Of a stretch of 64,000 nt of DNA, positions 7,185-16,050 are shown one piece after another. A program made the position numbers and the translations under genes. The notes below the pieces were generated by a model that saw only the letters and a program-made list of their open reading frames with translations, was not told the DNA's origin and did no database searches. Within the stretch, counting starts at the first letter, position 1; every line of letters starts with the position of its first letter. This DNA comes from Actinoplanes couchii (GTDB lineage Bacteria > Actinomycetota > Actinomycetes > Mycobacteriales > Micromonosporaceae): the NCBI RefSeq assembly GCF_016862075.1, contig NZ_BOMG01000084.1, positions 53,834-117,833 of the forward strand, read 5' to 3'.

Positions 7185-7601
7185 ACCCATTTTCCGGTAC
7201 GCCACAGCAAGGAACCGTCGCCACCACGCGAGCGATGCGCGGCACGGGACCGACCCGCGACCGCCGGGCCGATTGCGGTGGTCACCGTCGAAATCCGGCG
7301 TGGCATTCCACGGTGCCTCCCGGCGCTGTGGTCCGGCGCCGCGCGCTTCCCGGCGTACAAAAATCGGTCTGAGTATTAAAGGTCCTGCTCCCGGGGTTGC
7401 CAGAAATCTGGTGATCTTGGGTTGGGCGGCGTAGAAATGGGAGTGCGGGGCCCGTTGATTCGGGAACCGTGCACGGCCACCGGGAACCCACGCGCGATCA
7501 GCCACGTTTGGCACGTTGCGACGGGACCTCCGCCTCTCGCAGGCCCAGGACCGTCGACAACGACCCAGGTGCACGCCTGATAACCCGGTCCGGACGCGCA
7601 A
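7185..7601. other. Long intergenic region without a recognised gene
   Basis: This 417-bp stretch has no convincing reading frame on either strand. It holds a 12-bp palindrome CCAGAAATCTGG (7400-7411) and an AT-rich patch near 7360-7380. It ends in a strong rho-independent terminator, so a small RNA transcribed rightwards is possible but not supported by any recognised fold. Confidence 0.4.
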
Positions 7602-7636
7602 AGCCGGCGCCCCCGCGAGGGACGCCGGCTCTTTTT
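7602..7636 (+). terminator. Rho-independent terminator
   Basis: AGCCGGCG (7602-7609) pairs with CGCCGGCT (7623-7630), and a CTTTTTC run follows. The T tract makes it a terminator for rightward transcripts from the HAD gene or an RNA in the gap. The stem could also stop the leftward TetR transcript, whose stop codon is at 7655. Confidence 0.8.
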
Positions 7637-7654
7637 CTGCGTGCCGGACCCGGA

Positions 7655-8275
7655 TCAGCTCTCCCGTAGCCGGGCCAGCGTCGTGACCATCCGGTCGTCG
7701 ATGCCGGGTGGGCCGGGGAAGATCCGGGTGGCGGCGCGCTGGTGGGCCAGCCCGTGCAGGCCGAGCCAGAGCGCGATCGTGTCGGTGGCCGGATCGGTGC
7801 TGGTGGAGATGCCCGCGGCCACGCACCCGGCGAACGCCTCGCCGAGCAGGCCCAGGCAGTCCGCGCCGAGTTCGACGAGATCCTGCTCGGTCACCGAGCT
7901 CTCGCCCAGCACCGGGATCCACAGGCCGCCGAACATCGTGCGGTAGCGCTGCGGGTGGGTGCGGGCGAAGTCCAGGTACGCATGGCAGATCGCGTGCAGC
8001 CGGGCCGCCGGATCGTCGCCGGCCGCGTCCAGTGCGGTGCTCAGCGCGACCGTCAGCTCCGCGAACGCGCTGCGCACGACGGCCAGCATGACGGCTGGCT
8101 GGTCCGGGAAGTGCGCGTAGATCGACGGCGCCGCGATCCCGGCCCGCCGGGCGATCGAGCGCAGCGTGAGGGTGCGCTCGTCACCGGACTCGTCGAGCAG
8201 ATCCACGGCTGCTCTGACGATCTCGTCGCGCAGCAGCGCCCCCTGGCCCCGCCGGTTGCGGACTCTGTTTTCCAT
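7655..8275 (-). CDS. TetR/AcrR family transcriptional regulator
   Basis: The 206-residue protein has a TetR N-terminal domain with the helix-turn-helix at about residues 36-58 (LTLRSIARRAGIAAPSIYAHF). A ligand-binding C-terminal half of the WHG-like type follows (DFARTHPQRYRTMFGG, then helices up to residue 206). It is divergent from an MDR reductase gene, and the 100-bp gap carries a clean palindrome (8296-8315). The simplest model is a repressor of itself and of the reductase, relieved by the reductase substrate or a related electrophile. The family is clear; the ligand is unknown. Confidence 0.9.
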   Translation of the reverse strand: MENRVRNRRGQGALLRDEIVRAAVDLLDESGDERTLTLRSIARRAGIAAPSIYAHFPDQPAVMLAVVRSAFAELTVALSTALDAAGDDPAARLHAICHAYLDFARTHPQRYRTMFGGLWIPVLGESSVTEQDLVELGADCLGLLGEAFAGCVAAGISTSTDPATDTIALWLGLHGLAHQRAATRIFPGPPGIDDRMVTTLARLRES

Positions 8276-8295
8276 GCTCAGAACCTTACAGGCAA

Positions 8296-8315
8296 AAGCT
8301 TATGCCCGTAAGCTT
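8296..8315. promoter_or_regulatory. Probable TetR operator
   Basis: AAGCTTA (8296-8302) and TAAGCTT (8309-8315) form a perfect palindrome around a 6-bp centre, in the divergent promoter gap between the TetR gene and the MDR reductase. A second, weaker inverted element TTAC-N4-GTAA lies at 8328-8339. Confidence 0.65.
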
Positions 8316-8375
8316 GCGACCGTTAGGTTACGTGTGTAAGTTTATCGGCATCGCTACCGAGATCGGAGTTCCGAG

Positions 8376-9413
8376 ATGAGCAGCACCGCCACCGAGATCG
8401 TTCTGCCCGGCAAGGTCGAGCCCACCGGCCTGGAGATCCGCGTCCGGGAGCTGCCCGCCCCCGCCGCCGGCCAGGTGATCCTGCGGATGGACGCGACCGG
8501 CGTCTCCTTCGCCGAGCAGCAGATGCGCCGGGGGAAGTACTACGACCAGCCGGCGTTCCCCTTCGTCCCCGGCTACGACGTGGTCGGCACGGTCACCGCG
8601 GTCGGCCCCGGTGTCGACCCGGCCATGGTCGGCGGGCGCTACGCGGCGGTCACCAAGATCGGCGGCTGGGCCAGCCTGCTGCGGCTCGACGCCGCCGATC
8701 TGGTGCCGGTGCCGGACCGGCTCGACCCCGCCGAGGTGGAGACGGTCGTGGTCAACGGCATCACCGCCTGGCAGATGCTGCACCGCGTCGCCAAGGTCCG
8801 CCGGGGCGGCACCATCGTGGTGCTCGGTGCCAACGGCGGTGTCGGTTCGACCCTGGTCCAGCTGGCCCGGCACGCCGGCATCACGGTGATCGGCACCGCC
8901 GCGGCCCGGCACCACGAGATGGTCCGCGAGCTGGGCGCCACCCCGGTCGACTACCGCGGCCCCGGTCTCTACGCCCGGATCCGCGAGCTGGCGCCGGACG
9001 GGGTGGACGCGGTCTTCGACCACGTCGGCGGCGACGGCCTGGTCGAGTCCTGGCAGCTGCTGCGCCGCGGCGGCACCCTGGTGTCGTACGGCACGGCGAC
9101 CAGCAAGGACGTCGAGGGCAACTCGCAACTGCCGGTGCTGAAGCTGTTCGGCCGCCTGATGCTCTGGAACTACCTGCCCAACGGCCGGGGCGCCCACTTC
9201 TACAACTTCTGGGCCGGTCGCCGCTTCACCCTGAAGGCCTTCCGCAGCCGTCTCCGCACCGACCTGACCGAGGTCCTGAAGCTGCTGTCGGCCGGTGTCG
9301 TCACCCCGCAGGTCGCCGCCCGCATCCCGCTGTCACAGGCCGGCACCGCCCTGACCCTCGCCGAGTCCCGCACCGTGGCCGGCAAGGTCGTCCTGCTCCC
9401 CGACGCCGCCTAG
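8376..9413 (+). CDS. Medium-chain dehydrogenase/reductase (quinone-oxidoreductase-like)
   Basis: The 345-residue protein has a GroES-like N-terminal domain and a Rossmann domain with the NAD(P)H loop GANGGVGS at residues 151-158. The Cys ligands of structural and catalytic zinc are missing, so it belongs with the zinc-free quinone or enoyl reductases. GAG and CGAGATG-like purines precede the ATG. Its divergent position from a TetR gene suggests an inducible detoxification enzyme acting on quinones or enones. Its TAG stop overlaps the convergent PH-domain gene by 4 bp. Confidence 0.85.
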   Translation: MSSTATEIVLPGKVEPTGLEIRVRELPAPAAGQVILRMDATGVSFAEQQMRRGKYYDQPAFPFVPGYDVVGTVTAVGPGVDPAMVGGRYAAVTKIGGWASLLRLDAADLVPVPDRLDPAEVETVVVNGITAWQMLHRVAKVRRGGTIVVLGANGGVGSTLVQLARHAGITVIGTAAARHHEMVRELGATPVDYRGPGLYARIRELAPDGVDAVFDHVGGDGLVESWQLLRRGGTLVSYGTATSKDVEGNSQLPVLKLFGRLMLWNYLPNGRGAHFYNFWAGRRFTLKAFRSRLRTDLTEVLKLLSAGVVTPQVAARIPLSQAGTALTLAESRTVAGKVVLLPDAA

Positions 9414-9886
9414 ACGCCGGTCGCGGTCTGATGCCGGCCGCGAATCTCCTGGTAGACGGCTCGGAAGAGTTTGGGGCGGGCGTGGAAGTCGACGCCCTGG
9501 GCCCACAGTTCGGTGTTGACGGTGGCGCCGTCGTGGCGCTCGATCACCACCGTCATGTCCTTCTGCAGCTCCCACCGGCCCAGTTTGTGAATGGACTGGT
9601 GCAGGTGCACACCGGCGATGTCGTGCCAGTGCATCCGCCGGGAGCGCACCAGGCCACGGATCAGCAGGCCGTGGCTGCTGACGTAGACGCCGTGTTGCAG
9701 GATCCGCCACGCGCCGATCACCCAGACCAGGCCGAGCACCACGGTGATCGCCTTGACGCCGTGCCCGATCAGGTCGAACTGACGGATCGAGGCCCAGGTG
9801 AGGAAGCCGAGTGCGACCGCCTCCCAGGCGATCACGAGCCAGCGGCCGGTTCCGGGCGGGTAGGGGCGGATCCAGTACGAAGCCAC
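9410..9886 (-). CDS. Membrane protein with bacterial PH-like domain
   Basis: The 158-residue protein has two hydrophobic segments (about residues 15-35 and 42-62). A PH_6/bPH2-like beta-rich domain follows, visible in GVYVSSHGLLIRGLVRSRRM, HWHDIAGVHL and LQKDMTVVIERHDG. These small proteins are common in actinobacteria and have no assigned reaction. It is convergent with the MDR gene and lies 20 bp downstream of the Fic-like gene on the same strand, so the two may be cotranscribed. The domain call is moderately sure. Confidence 0.7.
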   Translation of the reverse strand: MASYWIRPYPPGTGRWLVIAWEAVALGFLTWASIRQFDLIGHGVKAITVVLGLVWVIGAWRILQHGVYVSSHGLLIRGLVRSRRMHWHDIAGVHLHQSIHKLGRWELQKDMTVVIERHDGATVNTELWAQGVDFHARPKLFRAVYQEIRGRHQTATGV

Positions 9887-9906
9887 GAGATGAAGTATGC
9901 CGCCGC

Positions 9907-10638
9907 TTATACGCCGGCCAGCACCCGATCCCCGATGACGGTGATTTCCTCAGCGCCCGCGGTGATCGCGGCCGCGTAGTGCCGCAGCCACGACCGGACG
10001 CCGTCCGGGGTGCCGGTGGCGTAGGCGCCTGCCGATCCGACGTACTCCGGTTCCCGGTCCCGATGACCGACCTCGACGGCGACCAGGCCGCGTGGGTCGA
10101 AGCCCCGGCCGACCAGGGTGAGGCGGGCGGCCGCCCGGGCCACCACACCGGCCGGACCGGCGAACGGGCGCAGCGTGATCAGCTCCGCGTGCACGACGGC
10201 GGCGAGCAGCATCGGCGGGGTGGTCTGATTGCCCGCGACCAGTCCGGCAAGGGCGTCGATCCGGTCCGCGCCGGAGGTGAGACGGCCCAGATCGTGGTCG
10301 TGCACCACACCACGGGCGGCGAGCACGTGCAGTTTCGCGAGGACCTGGCGAGGCGCGCGGGACCAGAGGTCGACCAGTCCGGGCAGGGCCTCGGCGACAC
10401 GCAGGGCGCCCTGCACCACGGGATCGGTGACCGTTCCCCCGCGTACCTCATCGAGATCGAAGGTGTTGCCTTCCAGGGCCGCGCTCGCGACCGCGACGCG
10501 CAGGCTGACTTCGGCGGCGACCGGACCGCCGTGCTTGCGCAGGGCGCGGTGCCGGTGCGCGGCGTCGACGGACTCGCGGGCGGCGGCGAAGGCGGGCCCG
10601 ACATCGGCCAGATCGAGCAACGGGGCTAGTGGATCCAC
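9907..10638 (-). CDS. Fic-family-like protein with degenerate catalytic motif
   Basis: I chose the GTG at 10638 over an ATG at 10695 because the extra 19 residues look non-coding and TACCGT lies six bases before the GTG, as for a leaderless start. The 243-residue protein shows a FicN-like signature, ASAALEGNTFDLDEV, near residue 55. Further on, HAELITLRPFAGPAG lines up with the Fic motif (I-H-P-F-x-D-G-N-G-R), but the catalytic His is Arg and the G-N-G-R loop is lost. Active Fic proteins transfer AMP or similar groups to hydroxyl side chains; this one should be inactive or altered. It is divergent from acetyl-CoA synthetase. The Fic assignment is my inference from motifs. Confidence 0.5.
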   Translation of the reverse strand: MDPLAPLLDLADVGPAFAAARESVDAAHRHRALRKHGGPVAAEVSLRVAVASAALEGNTFDLDEVRGGTVTDPVVQGALRVAEALPGLVDLWSRAPRQVLAKLHVLAARGVVHDHDLGRLTSGADRIDALAGLVAGNQTTPPMLLAAVVHAELITLRPFAGPAGVVARAAARLTLVGRGFDPRGLVAVEVGHRDREPEYVGSAGAYATGTPDGVRSWLRHYAAAITAGAEEITVIGDRVLAGV

Positions 10639-10850
10639 GTGACCACGGTAATGAACGCCGCCGGCGGTAAAACAGCGGAAACATGGGGTGCACAAACGCG
10701 CTCGTAACTGGCAAGATTCGCGCAGTAGCGAGCATCGATGCGCCAGTCAGCGCGCGCACGAGACCATCGGGCGCGCGCCGGGTCGCAAACCGCTCCGGCG
10801 CAACTAGTGTGCAGTGAAGAGATCCCGGTCACGGCAGAGGAGCCGCTCTC

Positions 10851-12812
10851 ATGAGTGAGACATTGGAGAATCTGTACTCGGAGAAGCGGCAGTTTCCGCC
10901 GCCCGCCGACCTCGCGGCGAACGCGAACGTCAAGGCGGACGCGTATGAGGAGGCGGCCTCCGACCGCCTCGCGTTCTGGGCGAAACAGGCCGAGCGCCTG
11001 AGCTGGGCCAAGCCATGGGACGAGGTCCTGGACTGGTCGAACCCGCCGTTCGCCAAGTGGTTCGTCGGTGGCGAGCTGAACATCGCGTACAACTGCGTGG
11101 ACCGCCATGTCGAAGCCGGTCACGGTGACAAGGTCGCGATCCACTGGGAGGGCGAGCCCGGCGACACTCGCACGGTCACCTACGCCGAGCTGCTGAAACT
11201 GGTCAGCCAGGCGGCCAACACGCTCACCGACCTGGGTGTGACGGCCGGCGACCGGGTGATGATCTACCTGCCGATGATCCCGGAGGCCGCGGTGGCGATG
11301 CTCGCCTGCGCCCGGATCGGCGCCACCCACAGCGTGGTGTTCGGCGGGTTCTCGGTGGAGGCGCTGGCCACCCGGATCGACGACGCCGACGCCAAGGTGG
11401 TGATCACCGCGGACGGTGGTTATCGGCGTGGCAAGCCGTCGGCGCTCAAGCCCACCGTCGACGAGGCGGTCGGCCGCACCGACAAGATCCAGCACGTGCT
11501 GGTGGTCCGGCGTACCGGCCAGGAGGTCGCCTGGACGGAGAAGGACAAGTGGTGGCACGAGACGGTCGAGCAGGCCAGCCCGGTGCACGAGGCGCAGGCG
11601 TTCGAATCCGAGCACCCGCTCTTCATCCTCTACACCTCGGGCACCACCGGTAAGCCCAAGGGCATCCTGCACACCACCGGCGGTTACCTGACCCAGACCT
11701 CGTACACACATCACGCGGTCTTCGATCTGAAGCCGGAGACCGACGTCTACTGGTGCACCGCCGACATCGGCTGGGTGACCGGGCACTCCTACATCGTCTA
11801 CGGGCCGCTCTCCAACGGCGCGACCCAGGTGATGTACGAGGGCACCCCGGACACCCCGGACCGCGGGCGGTTCTGGCAGATCGTCGACAAGTACAAGGTG
11901 TCGATCCTCTACACCGCGCCGACGCTGATCCGCACCATGATGAAGTGGGGCGAGGACATTCCGGCGAAGTACGACCTGTCGTCGCTGCGTGTGCTCGGCA
12001 GCGTCGGTGAGCCGATCAACCCGGAGGCCTGGATCTGGTACCGGGAGCACGTCGGCCGGGAGCGCACCCCGATCGTGGACACCTGGTGGCAGACCGAGAC
12101 CGGCTCGATCATGATCTCGCCGCTGCCCGGCGTGACCGCGGCGAAACCGGGTTCGGCGATGACCGCGCTGCCCGGCATCGGTGTCGACGTGATCGACGAC
12201 CAGGGCCAGTCGGTGCCGAACGGCGGCGGTGGCTTCCTGGTGCTGACCGAGCCGTGGCCGTCGATGCTGCGCACCATCTGGGGTGACGACCAGCGCTTCA
12301 TCGACACGTACTGGTCCCGGTTCGAGGGCTTCTACTTCGCCGGCGACGGTGCGAAGAAGGACGAGGACGGCGCGCTCTGGCTGCTCGGCCGGGTCGACGA
12401 CGTCATGCTGGTCTCCGGGCACAACATCTCGACGACCGAGGTGGAGTCGGCGCTGGTGTCGCACCCGGCGGTGGCCGAGGCGGCCGTGGTCGGCGCGACC
12501 GACCCGACGACCGGTCAGGCGATCGTCGCGTTCACCATCCCGCGCGGCAATGTGGACAGTTCCGGCGATGCGGGCGAAGAACTCATCAAGGAACTGCGCA
12601 ACCACGTCGCCAAGACGCTCGGCCCGATCGCCAAGCCGCGGCAGATCATGCTGGTGGCGGAGCTGCCGAAGACCCGCTCCGGCAAGATCATGCGGCGCCT
12701 GCTGCGGGACGTGGCGGAGAACCGGTCGCTCGGTGACGTGACCACGCTGCAGGACTCGACGGTGATGGACCTGATCTCGTCCGGGCTGAAAACGGCCAAA
12801 TCCGAAGACTGA
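10851..12812 (+). CDS. acsA: Acetyl-CoA synthetase (AMP-forming)
   Basis: The 653-residue ANL-superfamily enzyme makes acetyl-CoA from acetate, ATP and CoA through acetyl-AMP, in the cytoplasm. Core motifs are the ATP loop YTSGTTGKPKG near residue 262, the WWQTETG substrate-pocket motif, the hinge region GRVDDVM, and the C-terminal PKTRSGKIMRR, whose Lys is the catalytic residue inactivated by Pat-type acetylation in known Acs enzymes. GAGGAG lies nine bases before the ATG. The gene stands alone and ends at a very strong terminator. A degenerate Fic-like protein is divergent from it. Confidence 0.95.
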   Translation: MSETLENLYSEKRQFPPPADLAANANVKADAYEEAASDRLAFWAKQAERLSWAKPWDEVLDWSNPPFAKWFVGGELNIAYNCVDRHVEAGHGDKVAIHWEGEPGDTRTVTYAELLKLVSQAANTLTDLGVTAGDRVMIYLPMIPEAAVAMLACARIGATHSVVFGGFSVEALATRIDDADAKVVITADGGYRRGKPSALKPTVDEAVGRTDKIQHVLVVRRTGQEVAWTEKDKWWHETVEQASPVHEAQAFESEHPLFILYTSGTTGKPKGILHTTGGYLTQTSYTHHAVFDLKPETDVYWCTADIGWVTGHSYIVYGPLSNGATQVMYEGTPDTPDRGRFWQIVDKYKVSILYTAPTLIRTMMKWGEDIPAKYDLSSLRVLGSVGEPINPEAWIWYREHVGRERTPIVDTWWQTETGSIMISPLPGVTAAKPGSAMTALPGIGVDVIDDQGQSVPNGGGGFLVLTEPWPSMLRTIWGDDQRFIDTYWSRFEGFYFAGDGAKKDEDGALWLLGRVDDVMLVSGHNISTTEVESALVSHPAVAEAAVVGATDPTTGQAIVAFTIPRGNVDSSGDAGEELIKELRNHVAKTLGPIAKPRQIMLVAELPKTRSGKIMRRLLRDVAENRSLGDVTTLQDSTVMDLISSGLKTAKSED

Positions 12813-12823
12813 TATGCGTGAAT

Positions 12824-12858
12824 AAAGGCTGGCAGAGTGTAATCTCTGCCAGCCTTTT
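12824..12858 (+). terminator. Strong rho-independent terminator of acsA
   Basis: A perfect 14-bp stem pairs AAAGGCTGGCAGAG (12824-12837) with CTCTGCCAGCCTTT (12844-12857) around a 6-nt loop, followed by T. Confidence 0.9.
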
Positions 12859-13023
12859 GCGTAGTATGCCGGTTCTTGCGTTATGGCAAGGTCATATCGA
12901 ATAACCGTTGGTCATCAATATCCTCGACGTTCCCCGAACATCGGCTCCTTTGCATACGTTCACCTTTCACGCCGGAAACCCGTTCCCCCGGGACCCCGGC
13001 TGTCGAAAGCGGAGGTAAACGTA

Positions 13024-15423
13024 GTGCGCAAGGTGGTCGCAGGACTGCTCGGCGCCGTGGTCGTGACCGGAGTCGGAGCCTTCGCCCCGGTCCAGGTCAT
13101 GGCGGCGCCACCATCGGAGTCCGCGCCGGAGTCGGCTCACGTCGACGATCACGATCTGCCCAACCCTCTCGAGGAGAAGCGCCGCGCACTGCGCGAGCAG
13201 GCGGTCTCCGAGGTGTTCAGCGGGAACGCCAAGGTCGAGACCCGCAACGGCAGCAAGGTCGTCAACCTCGGCAAGACGTACGGCAAGGGCGGTTTCGGGC
13301 ACCCCGGCAAGAACCAGTACGTCGAGCTGGCCCGGGAGAAGACCGACAAGATCTTCGTGATCCTGACCGAGTTCGGCAACGAGCGTCACCCGAACTTCCC
13401 GGACCAGGACACCACCACTCAGTACGCCGGACCCTCCACATTCGAGGGCCCGCTGCACAACGCCATCCCGGCACCGGACCGCAAGGTCGACAACAGCACC
13501 ATCTGGCAGTCGGACTACTCGCCCGACTACTTCCGGAAGCTGTACTTCGGTACCGGTAAGAACACCGAGTCGGTCAAGACCTACTTCGAGACCCAGTCGT
13601 CCGGGCGGTACAGCGTCGACGGCCAGGTCTCCGACTGGGTCAAGGTCAAGTACAACGAGGCCCGGTACGGCCGGTCGAACGACAACCCGGCCGACGAGAA
13701 CGGCGACGACCCGAACGTCTGCGCCAGCAGCAACTGCACCAACGTGTGGGCGCTCGTCCAGGACGGCGTCAACAACTGGTACGCCGATCAGAAGGCCGCC
13801 GGCAAGACCGAGGCCCAGATCAACGCCGCGCTCGCCGAGTACGACGTCTACGACCGTTACGACTACGACGGTGACGGCAACTTCAACGAGCCCGACGGAT
13901 ACCTGGACCACTTCCAGATCGTCCACTCCGGCGGCGACCAGGCCGACGGTGACCCGTACCAGGGCGAGGACGCGATCTGGAGCCACCGCTGGTACGCCTA
14001 CAACAGCAACATCGGCCTCACCGGCCCGAACTTCAACAAGCTCGGTGGCGCCAAGGTCGGTTCGAGTGACCTGTGGGTCGGCGACTACACGGTGCAGCCG
14101 GAGAACGGCGGCCTGAGCGTCTTCGTCCACGAGTACACCCACGACCTGGGTCTGCCGGACGACTACGACACCAGCGGTCTCGGCGACAACAGCAACGAGT
14201 ACTGGACGCTGATGGCGCAGAGCCGGCTCAGCGCCAAGAACGACCAGGGCATCGGCACCCGCCCCGGCGACCTCGGCGCCTGGAACAAGCTCCAGCTCGG
14301 CTGGCTCGACTACGAGCTGGTCAAGGCGGGCACCAAGAAGGTCGTGAACCTGGGCCCGCAGGAGTTCAACACCAAGAAGAAGCAGGCCCTCGTGGTCCAG
14401 CTGCCGGACAAGCAGGTCACCACCGACCTCGGGCAGCCGTACGCGGGCACCAAGCAGTTCTTCTCGGGTAACGCCGACGACCTGAACACCTCGCTGTCGA
14501 AGACGGTCGACCTGACCGGCAAGACCAGCGGCAGTGTCTCGCTCAAGGGCCGCTACTCGATCGAGGCCGACTACGACTACCTCTACGCCGAGGCGTCCAC
14601 CGACGGCGGCGCCAACTGGGTCAAGCTCAACGGCACGGTGGCGGGTGCTCCGTTCGTCGCCGACGGTGCGGGCAGCCCGGCGATCACCGGTTCGTCGAAC
14701 GGCGCGTGGGTCGACATCAACGTCCCCCTCGACGCGTACGCCGGTCAGAAGATCGACTTCCGGCTGCACTACCTGACCGACGGTGGCGTTTCCGAGGGCG
14801 GCTTCTTCGGTGACGAGCTGACCGTGACCGCCGACGGGGCGGTCGTCTCCACCGAGGGCGCCGAGGGCACCTCGACCTGGACCCTGGGCGGCTTCACCAT
14901 CGTGGGCAACTCGGTCAGCCAGGGTTACCCGCACTTCTACATCGCGGGCAACCGCACCTACACCTCGTACGACAAGTACCTGGAGACCGGCCCGTACAAC
15001 TTCGGCTGGGCCAACTCCAAGCCGGACTGGGTGGAGCACTACAACTACCAGCAGGGTCTGCTCATCTCCTACTGGGACACCTCGCAGGCGGACAACAACA
15101 CCAACGTCCACCCCGGTGAGGGCCGCAACCTGATCATCGACGCGCACCCGAAGCCGGTCCTGAACCCGACCGGGGTTCCGTGGCGGTCCCGGGTCCAGGT
15201 CTACGACGCGCCGTTCGGCTTCTGGCCGACCGACGGCATGACGCTGCACCTGAACGGCGCGAAGTCGGTCGTCAAGCCGCAGCTCGGCAAGCCGGTCTTC
15301 AACGACAAGGACAAGTACTTCTACGAGGAGCTGCCGAACCACGGCGTCAAGCTCCCCGCGGTCGGCGTGAAGATCGCGGTGCTCGGCCAGTCCGGCACCT
15401 CGGTGACCGTGGCCACGTACTGA
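13024..15423 (+). CDS. Secreted M6-family zinc metalloprotease (immune inhibitor A type)
   Basis: The GTG at 13024 is chosen because GGAGG (13011-13015) precedes it and a signal peptide begins immediately (VRKVVAGLLGAVVVTGVGAF). A propeptide follows, then the catalytic domain with HEYTHDLGLPDD at about residue 369; the two His and the downstream acid fit the M6 zinc site. Later parts contain beta-rich, MAM/carbohydrate-binding-like segments (TSGSVSLKGRYSIEADYDYL and similar) and many Asp/Asn residues suited to calcium. The 799-residue product should be exported by Sec and degrade proteins outside the cell. It has its own promoter region and a clear terminator. Confidence 0.93.
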   Translation: MRKVVAGLLGAVVVTGVGAFAPVQVMAAPPSESAPESAHVDDHDLPNPLEEKRRALREQAVSEVFSGNAKVETRNGSKVVNLGKTYGKGGFGHPGKNQYVELAREKTDKIFVILTEFGNERHPNFPDQDTTTQYAGPSTFEGPLHNAIPAPDRKVDNSTIWQSDYSPDYFRKLYFGTGKNTESVKTYFETQSSGRYSVDGQVSDWVKVKYNEARYGRSNDNPADENGDDPNVCASSNCTNVWALVQDGVNNWYADQKAAGKTEAQINAALAEYDVYDRYDYDGDGNFNEPDGYLDHFQIVHSGGDQADGDPYQGEDAIWSHRWYAYNSNIGLTGPNFNKLGGAKVGSSDLWVGDYTVQPENGGLSVFVHEYTHDLGLPDDYDTSGLGDNSNEYWTLMAQSRLSAKNDQGIGTRPGDLGAWNKLQLGWLDYELVKAGTKKVVNLGPQEFNTKKKQALVVQLPDKQVTTDLGQPYAGTKQFFSGNADDLNTSLSKTVDLTGKTSGSVSLKGRYSIEADYDYLYAEASTDGGANWVKLNGTVAGAPFVADGAGSPAITGSSNGAWVDINVPLDAYAGQKIDFRLHYLTDGGVSEGGFFGDELTVTADGAVVSTEGAEGTSTWTLGGFTIVGNSVSQGYPHFYIAGNRTYTSYDKYLETGPYNFGWANSKPDWVEHYNYQQGLLISYWDTSQADNNTNVHPGEGRNLIIDAHPKPVLNPTGVPWRSRVQVYDAPFGFWPTDGMTLHLNGAKSVVKPQLGKPVFNDKDKYFYEELPNHGVKLPAVGVKIAVLGQSGTSVTVATY

Positions 15424-15428
15424 TTTTT

Positions 15429-15464
15429 CAACGCGACGCCCGGGGGATTCCCCGGGCGTCGTTG
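15429..15464 (+). terminator. Terminator after the M6 protease
   Basis: GACGCCCGGGG (15435-15445) pairs with CCCCGGGCGTC (15450-15460) around GATT, with flanking CAACG/GTTG extending the stem and T-rich sequence after it. Confidence 0.8.
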
Positions 15465-15534
15465 TATTTCCGGGAACCGTTCGCGCCTGCGATTCGTCCC
15501 ATCTACGACGCCTTACGCGGGAAGGATGAGTTTC

Positions 15535-15984
15535 ATGCGCACTCACGCCACGTACCGGATCGGTTTGGCGGTAGCCGCCGGAGCGGTCATCGCCGGATGC
15601 GCCAACGGCACCGCCTCGCCCGCTTCCTCGGCTTCTGCGCCACCGTCCTTCTCCCCCGCGCCCTCGCTGTCGCCGGCACCGTCTCTGTCGCTGCCGCCGG
15701 ATCACCCGTTGCCCACCGTCACGCTGACCGAGAAGCCGCCCAAGGAGCCGACCGACAACCTGCCCTCGGACGGCTGGGTCGCGGGCATGGTCACCGTCGG
15801 CGGGAAGGGCCCGTGTTACGGACTGATCGCCGACGACGGCCAGCGGTACGCGTTGTACAGCACCGCCGGCACCGAACTGGCCAAGGGCGCCCGGGTGAAG
15901 GTCAAGCTGGAGACCACTCTGATCCGGATCTACTGCGGCCCCGGGACATTGATGGCGATGACCGAGTCGGAGACGATTCAATGA
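15535..15984 (+). CDS. Small secreted lipoprotein of unknown function
   Basis: The second ATG (15535) is preferred because GAAGGA lies eight bases upstream. The 149-residue protein has a lipoprotein signal, with lipobox VIAGC at about residues 18-22. A Ser/Pro/Ala-rich linker of some 35 residues then leads to a compact beta-rich domain with two Cys residues (GPCYGLIADDGQ and RIYCGPG) that could form a disulfide. It should be anchored on the outer face of the membrane. No family is recognised. An 8-bp inverted repeat (CACGGTGC at 15986, GCACCGTG at 16016) follows the stop. Confidence 0.75.
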   Translation: MRTHATYRIGLAVAAGAVIAGCANGTASPASSASAPPSFSPAPSLSPAPSLSLPPDHPLPTVTLTEKPPKEPTDNLPSDGWVAGMVTVGGKGPCYGLIADDGQRYALYSTAGTELAKGARVKVKLETTLIRIYCGPGTLMAMTESETIQ

Positions 15985-16050
15985 TCACGGTGCGGCTCCA
16001 AAACGCCACGGCCCGGCACCGTGTGTGACAACGGGACTTAGGCTGACCAC

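Noticed and set aside
7469..7669. 66-codon plus-strand frame
   Set aside because: It runs through a strong rho-independent terminator into the TetR gene, and no ribosome site precedes it.
12967..15981. Open frame of about 1000 codons on the minus strand
   Set aside because: It is antisense to the M6 protease and lipoprotein genes, which have clear domains and signals. The frame arises from high GC in third positions and encodes no recognisable domain.
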